From contig UZAN01040223.1 of NCBI GenBank assembly GCA_900618425.1, positions 1-62,546 of the forward strand: DNA of 62,546 bases, given 5' to 3'. The stretch is from Echinostoma caproni. Lineage: Eukaryota; Platyhelminthes; Trematoda; Plagiorchiida; Echinostomatidae. Position numbers and translations under genes: made by a program. The notes under the pieces are model-generated. The model searched no databases. It saw only the letters and a list, made by a program, of their open reading frames with translations, and had not been told where the DNA came from. Of the stretch, positions 57,240-62,546 are shown piece by piece. Numbering within the stretch: position 1 is the first letter of the stretch; each line of letters begins with the position of its first letter.

Positions 57240-59660
57240 CATAGAATGAAGATTGTCAGTATTTATGGCAACAATAAATTACAGCACATTGCGGGTAATA
57301 TAATCAAGGAGTCTATCAAATGCTGAGGCAGTAAACATTGTTCAAAATGCATTCACGTGCAACTTTGTAGGCGGGTAGCCGAAAATCAGGACGACGGAGG
57401 CGAGATACCGAAACAATAGAGCCTAATTGAAATTTTCTATCTGGTGGATTTAACCGCCGTAGGATAAACATTTCTTCGTCAAACCTATTTAGCATGTTAC
57501 ACGGATTGTTGTACCTAAGAGCTGATGGAAATGCATTCGATAGGAAATCACTGATAAGTCATCATGCTTTAAACAAAACGTTTTTTTATTTCTGCATCAT
57601 CATTTAATTGTTTGTAATTTGAATATTAAATAGTATGGTTCACCAGTTCCAAAATTGATCCGTCTGTAAATAAAAGGGAGTTAAAAACATCGTATCATTG
57701 CCTTGATTTCAACGTCTACAAGTAAAAAATAATCTCAGAACGAAAACGACTTCAATTGCAATAGAATATCATTTTCCCCTTCACTATACTCCTATAATTA
57801 TTGAATATCCTTTACCCTTTATCCATTTCGTCAACACACGAAGACATGTGGAAAGAACTGGTCATGGATTTTGCATGCTGTCATTCAGCTGTAAACGCAG
57901 TAGGAAACTACCTTCTGGTGCGGTTGCCCAGCATTTTATAGACTCCGATCACCATGTGAACGCACCCAAAGCGTTTTGAGTCATTGCGAGGCTTCGAATT
58001 CTACATGCTTTGCGATTTTTAATAGCTATAACTATCCATCGCTTGAATCAATTATGACGCAACTGTTGTTGCCCTTTTAATGATGATTTCACACTTGATA
58101 CCACCTTACCATGGTGTGTGACATGACCTTCCCTCCCCCACTACATTCACCACATTGCTTGAATCAGTTCACGTCCATATCAAATTTGGTCTTTTGACTT
58201 GCTCTCAATCCCTAACCGAAATTAAATCACATAACTCACTTGTTCATCACACTCTTCAAATGACCCACCTCAATCTCTATGTTTCTTCATTTTACAGTCT
58301 CATATTTTTTTTCGAAATTAACTGTTTCATTTTTCTAGCTGACACCCGAGAAATCTTTTCTACCTGCCTCGAGAAATCTCTGCTGAATCAATATTGAGTG
58401 TTGATCCCAAAATAGGTACATAGCCTATTCTCTTTTATTCTCTGTTTCAATGTCAGCCTGCACAGGATCTCTTGAACACTCATCAAATGACATGCAAGTA
58501 CGTTGTACCGTTTACTCTGATTTGACACTGCACTCCAGTTTACGTATCTCATATGACTCAATTACACTCAATTAATTTTTTCATCCGTTTCAGTCATCTG
58601 TGTTTATCTACTTTGATTTCACAAAAGAAAGAATAATTTGTTCCGCCTAAAGTAATAGATATTAAAAGGCTGTAAGCCCCATCGTGAAAACAATTGTGAT
58701 TAGCAGTGAATTGCAGTGTAATGGCCTCATATTTTCCTTTTGGACGCGCTTACCTGCTACGGTTTATAAATAGCTTTATCTGTTATGTGTTTGCGTGTAT
58801 TCCTAGACAATGAGTCACACAAAAGTCTGATTGAGTGAATATTTAGACAATTTACCCCCCAAATTTGTACCATGCATCAGACTTAAACTAACAGTACTCC
58901 CTCTATATGATCTTTGCAGACTAGAATATGAATAACTAGACACATTTGTCTAACTCACATTTCGTGATGAGCATATTCTGGAATACACCAGCCGTTGCAT
59001 GCGGGAACCTAAAATGCACACATTAAAAATTTACCATCATTGAAACTTTCTAATGAGAGTGATTTCCAACGCATACGTAATTTTTCATCCTTGGTCTCTG
59101 AAACTATTGATGTACCAAGAAAACCACCCAAACCACGGAAGTATGGGTTGAGCTCCCGTTTGGAGAAACAGGGTAACTACACTCGGGTGCGCCCTGTCAG
59201 TAATTGAATAGTTTTTACAAAAACAAAGTTTTGGTGTTAAATAAGCTGTCACAGACGCCAAGTGTCTATAGGTGCTTAAAAACAAACCGTTGGATGTCAT
59301 GGTGATATAATAAGAAAATCAGCTGACGGACCATGAAGGGTATCTTTTGCACCAGATATCCACCTCCATTCTGATAGAAACCCAGGTTGTTAGAAAGATC
59401 TGAGGAATTTCTCTTTCAAAACGTTAGTACAATTCGACTTGGTGATTTTTTTCCATGCTTGCTCATTGTGCTTTGTGTTCTATAGCTTCGGAAACATTAG
59501 TGTTACTTATTTTGATTTATCTGATGCAACTGAGAGTTCTGCAGTTTTACACATATAGTATTAATGCAGAATTCTGCAATAATTCTGGCAAGAGTTTTAC
59601 AGCAGAACTTCTAAAACGTAAAACCTGAATACCTAATGTAAACAATCCATCATTTTGCAT
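57240..59660. other. Long stretch without a recognised gene
   Basis: Nothing recognisable. At 59673-59702 (+) acceptor GCATTACTCATTTACAG and donor CCAAG|GTGAGC enclose 30 bases with an open frame (VIGIYTYEP), a possible micro-exon only. Confidence 0.3.
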
Positions 59661-61154
59661 TACTCATTTACAGCGTTATTGGAATATATACATATGAGCC
59701 AAGGTGAGCTACGGTGATATTTGAGGTGCAAAAGTAACCTTTATTAATCTCTTTTAATATGAGCTTTGCAATGTTTGTGGTAAAACAAATTGACTTTTAA
59801 TAAGGAAAATCGGAGGAACAACGTATTTATCTTTGTGTAAATTAGAACAGCACAATAAATAAGTTCCTGAACCACGGTCAGTGGAAACAAATTATCCGAT
59901 ACGTCGTGGAATATCACGTCATCAAAAATGAACCTGGTTCCGTTATTTGTAAAATATATCATTAGTTAATAGGAGCCAGTTCTTGTCGTCCTTGGGTCAC
60001 AACCGGAGGAGCCAATGAAGAACACAAAAACCATTAGCTTGGGTCGTATTAAATTATCTCTGAAAACATATTGAAAATTAAACGTTTCATGATAACAGCA
60101 TTTTTAGCACTGATTACCACTACACCATCTGGAACCAATTGCGGTCAAGCAGTATGGCGCAAAAACATTAAATTATTAACGGTTTGCTGCTTATAGTGTT
60201 GGGATTTCGCGCTCTGAGTTAGTGTGTAGAGTCCAGCTTGCTTAACTTTCTGGTCACATAAATCCTCTGCCGAAGTTAAGTAAAATAGGTTAGTTGATGT
60301 TTTCATTATTTTTGAACACTAGTCCATTTATTTTTTATTCAAGTCCAAACTTTGCAAGTCATTTCATTGTTAAGATGCTCTTTGATCTACTGATTTATTT
60401 GCCACATCTATTTTCAATGTTGAGTCACTAAGATGCACCGTAACTTAAAAACAGTTCGTGTGAAATGTTTTGCATCTCACAGCTAATCCCAATGAATTAC
60501 GAAGTCAGATAAATAAATTCCTTCCTAGTGGAAGAGGGTTTGTCATCGCAATTATTCATCGGAGAAACAAATTCTCACATTAACCAAGCGAATGGGGATA
60601 TTTGAAGATTCAACCGTGAATTCAGTTTCTCACCACATAAACCAGATGGTATGCTCCGTGCCATAGAAAGAATCATTTACCCCCGTTATTTAGTATGTCA
60701 CGAGAAGCTGATCGCATTCCTCACAACTTCGTGTTGTTTTATTTGACCAGGTTCTTATTCCAAGGATGTCTTTGCCGAATGCCCTAATTTTAATTGAAAG
60801 TGTTCACCTAATGGGCGCAACACGCTGGATGTATTGCCATCGATAAGAGAGCTTACAATTTCCAGTCACATCACTAATTCAATAGTAGAACGCTACCTAA
60901 TGTCAGAAGTTTGACTAAATGAATAAATAACAGGGAGATATCGTGGGTTGAAACGGCAATTTCAATTTGAGTCCGTCACCAAGACCGAAAGTACTAGGAA
61001 TGGGGTCATGGAGTATCCATGCGGTTTCAGTCTATCTTAAGGTTCGCTCAACCAGCCACCGTTAGAATTACAGTTCTACTCAAATACTTACCTTTAGCGC
61101 TACTCACTTAATAAGACGCCAGTAATGTTTATTAAAAACTTTATATTTTTCCAG

Positions 61155-61217
61155 CAAAATTCATCTGTCCCAAGAACGGTCATCAGTACTAATATTCCCT
61201 CACAATTACAGGCACCT
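61155..61217 (+). CDS. Candidate internal exon
   Basis: Acceptor AACTTTATATTTTTCCAG and donor GCACCT|GTAAGTGAA are both strong. The 63 bases between them form exactly 21 codons in phase 0 (QNSSVPRTVISTNIPSQLQ...), a Ser/Thr/Pro-rich linker-like peptide. No family can be assigned from so short a piece. Confidence 0.33.
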
Positions 61218-61219
61218 GT

Positions 61220-62546
61220 AAGTGAATGAAGGAACTGTTGTTACGCAAACAGAACAAGCATATCAAATCTTTTACTTAGATTCAAATGAAGATCGGCGGA
61301 GGAGAACAACGGTAACCAAAAATTCCAATAAAACTTCAATATACATTCGCTATGGTGGCTAGCCGAACATACCGGTTTCAAGATAAACGTAATTTGCGAC
61401 GTCTATAGGGAAAACTAATCAAAGTTGGCTACAATGTTTGCTAATTGGGAAAACATTTCAAGGGGTATTCTAACACCAATTTATTGATTTCATCCAGTTC
61501 CAAGACGACGTGCTCTCATCAAGATAAGAGGATGATAACTAACACAATTGAGTAACAAAGAGAATTACTTTCAGCACCAGTTCTTAAACATCTGTGACGG
61601 CATTGTGACTCAATTATGTAGGTCCTACACGAATGAACATCGGGGAATTATGAAACGGATAATTAACGAGTAGGTTTTTCTACCACAAATGGTCTGGTAA
61701 CATTACGCTCGAACTCAAGCACCAAATATTTTTTTGANTCGATGAGCAGAATGGTTCGTTTGTGCTAAGGCTTTACCTAACAAAACAGGTTCCATTCTTC
61801 TTTGACTTCCTCAAACTGCACCATGCAGCTGGCATACGTTCGATAATACAGTGAAAGTAATGCGTATGCTATATGACCTTCAATGAATTGCATAGGATTG
61901 TGATGTGTTCAGTCTGCGTCACGTGAACGTGGAATTAGTTTAAATCCAGCACAGAACTTACCGAGTTTTTTCGGTCCCAGTGTTCATCTGGGACCTGATC
62001 GACCGGAATTATGTTCAGTTCGATGGGGCATAAAGTTCGCCTTATACCATTACATACATAACTAAGTGCAGAAGAAAGCGTATCTTAGTCGTGACAAGAT
62101 AAGGTACTTCTAGCTTGTAACCCAATTTTTTGTCTGATCAATTTGTGAGCTTTCAGATTGCTGTTCCATTGTGTTTTTTTATAACCTGATTAATACTCGC
62201 TGTCCGTAGTGAGACAATCACCGGTGATTTTTGCTGTCTACTCCACAGATAGCTACCGATGGCCAGAGCAGCTCAACTCAACCCACACAAATGAATCAAA
62301 ACGTTCATCATGCAACATAAGATAAAGAATGCAGATTAAACAGCAGACTGCACTGTTTTGAGAACGGTTTGATTTCAATGAATCACTTTTCGTGACCTGG
62401 AAAGTAAGTTTCGATGGAACATATACCTATCTAATGCAATGAAAATGTTCTTTTCAGGAAATGCAAATCCTAAACGGTAACCTAAAACGTTAATTTGAAA
62501 GACTCCTGGGTGTCAGTACATAGCATACTTGTTCACGTACCACTGC
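61220..62546. other. Stretch without a recognised gene
   Basis: An N lies at 61738. A good donor-like GAAA|GTAAGTTT at 62405 has no clear exon before it. Confidence 0.3.

Noticed and set aside
61092..61150. Minus-strand exon ending at donor CTAAAG|GTAAGTATT
   Set aside because: All three frames contain stops shortly upstream of the donor.
1..62546. CRISPR arrays, operons or bacterial signals
   Set aside because: No regularly spaced repeats or prokaryotic gene organisation are present; the window is eukaryotic.

Overview
This window reads as nuclear DNA of a parasitic flatworm, most likely a digenean fluke. The reasons are: about 40% GC; almost no long open frames; splice-site-bounded coding islands, including two introns of 80 bp; several Penelope-like element (PLE) remnants; and tRNA-headed SINEs that carry a hammerhead-ribozyme core in the style of the schistosome Smα family. 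No prokaryotic gene structure, CRISPR array, rRNA or standard tRNA gene is visible. Single or double Ns at 441-442, 693-694, 6840, 13529, 23619, 26606, 39342 and 61738 are consensus ambiguities.

Most of what can be named is transposon debris. Four PLE pieces are present: about 5373-5862 (-), 27574-29321 (-), 38335-38645 (+) and 42600-42815 (-). The second is the most complete, with reverse transcriptase blocks and a C-terminal GIY-YIG-type region, but it is broken by stops and frame changes. An apurinic-type endonuclease fragment of a non-LTR retrotransposon lies at 34385-34650 (-). A Gag-like LTR-retrotransposon remnant may lie at 516-1026 (-). Around these are at least three tRNA-headed SINE families: family A (2388, 5252, 20788, 21028, 29918), family B (11921, 12041, 37945) and a Smα-like family (27060, 47290, 47641). 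A separate 75-base repeat (14240 and 38267) folds into three stems whose pairings co-vary between the two copies.

The host-gene signal is fragmentary and inferred only from open frames between splice consensus sites. The best cases are: a plus-strand exon at 36656-36880 that resembles transmembrane helices 6-7 of a class C (GABA-B-like) receptor; a plus-strand coding remnant at 32171-33197 with two 80-bp introns, a zinc-finger-like part and several in-frame TAA codons; a plus-strand frame at 40705-41145; and a set of minus-strand exons (30379-30697, 24894-25069, 22203-22267, 17725-17942, 16355-16485), two of which look membrane-spanning and the first three of which join in phase. A GC-rich island at 22560-23350 precedes a small frame starting MGSKHSK and may be a promoter or first exon. 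Everything from about 51 kb to the end is nearly featureless apart from a few exon candidates. Functions of the candidate exons, apart from the receptor-like one, are not recognised.
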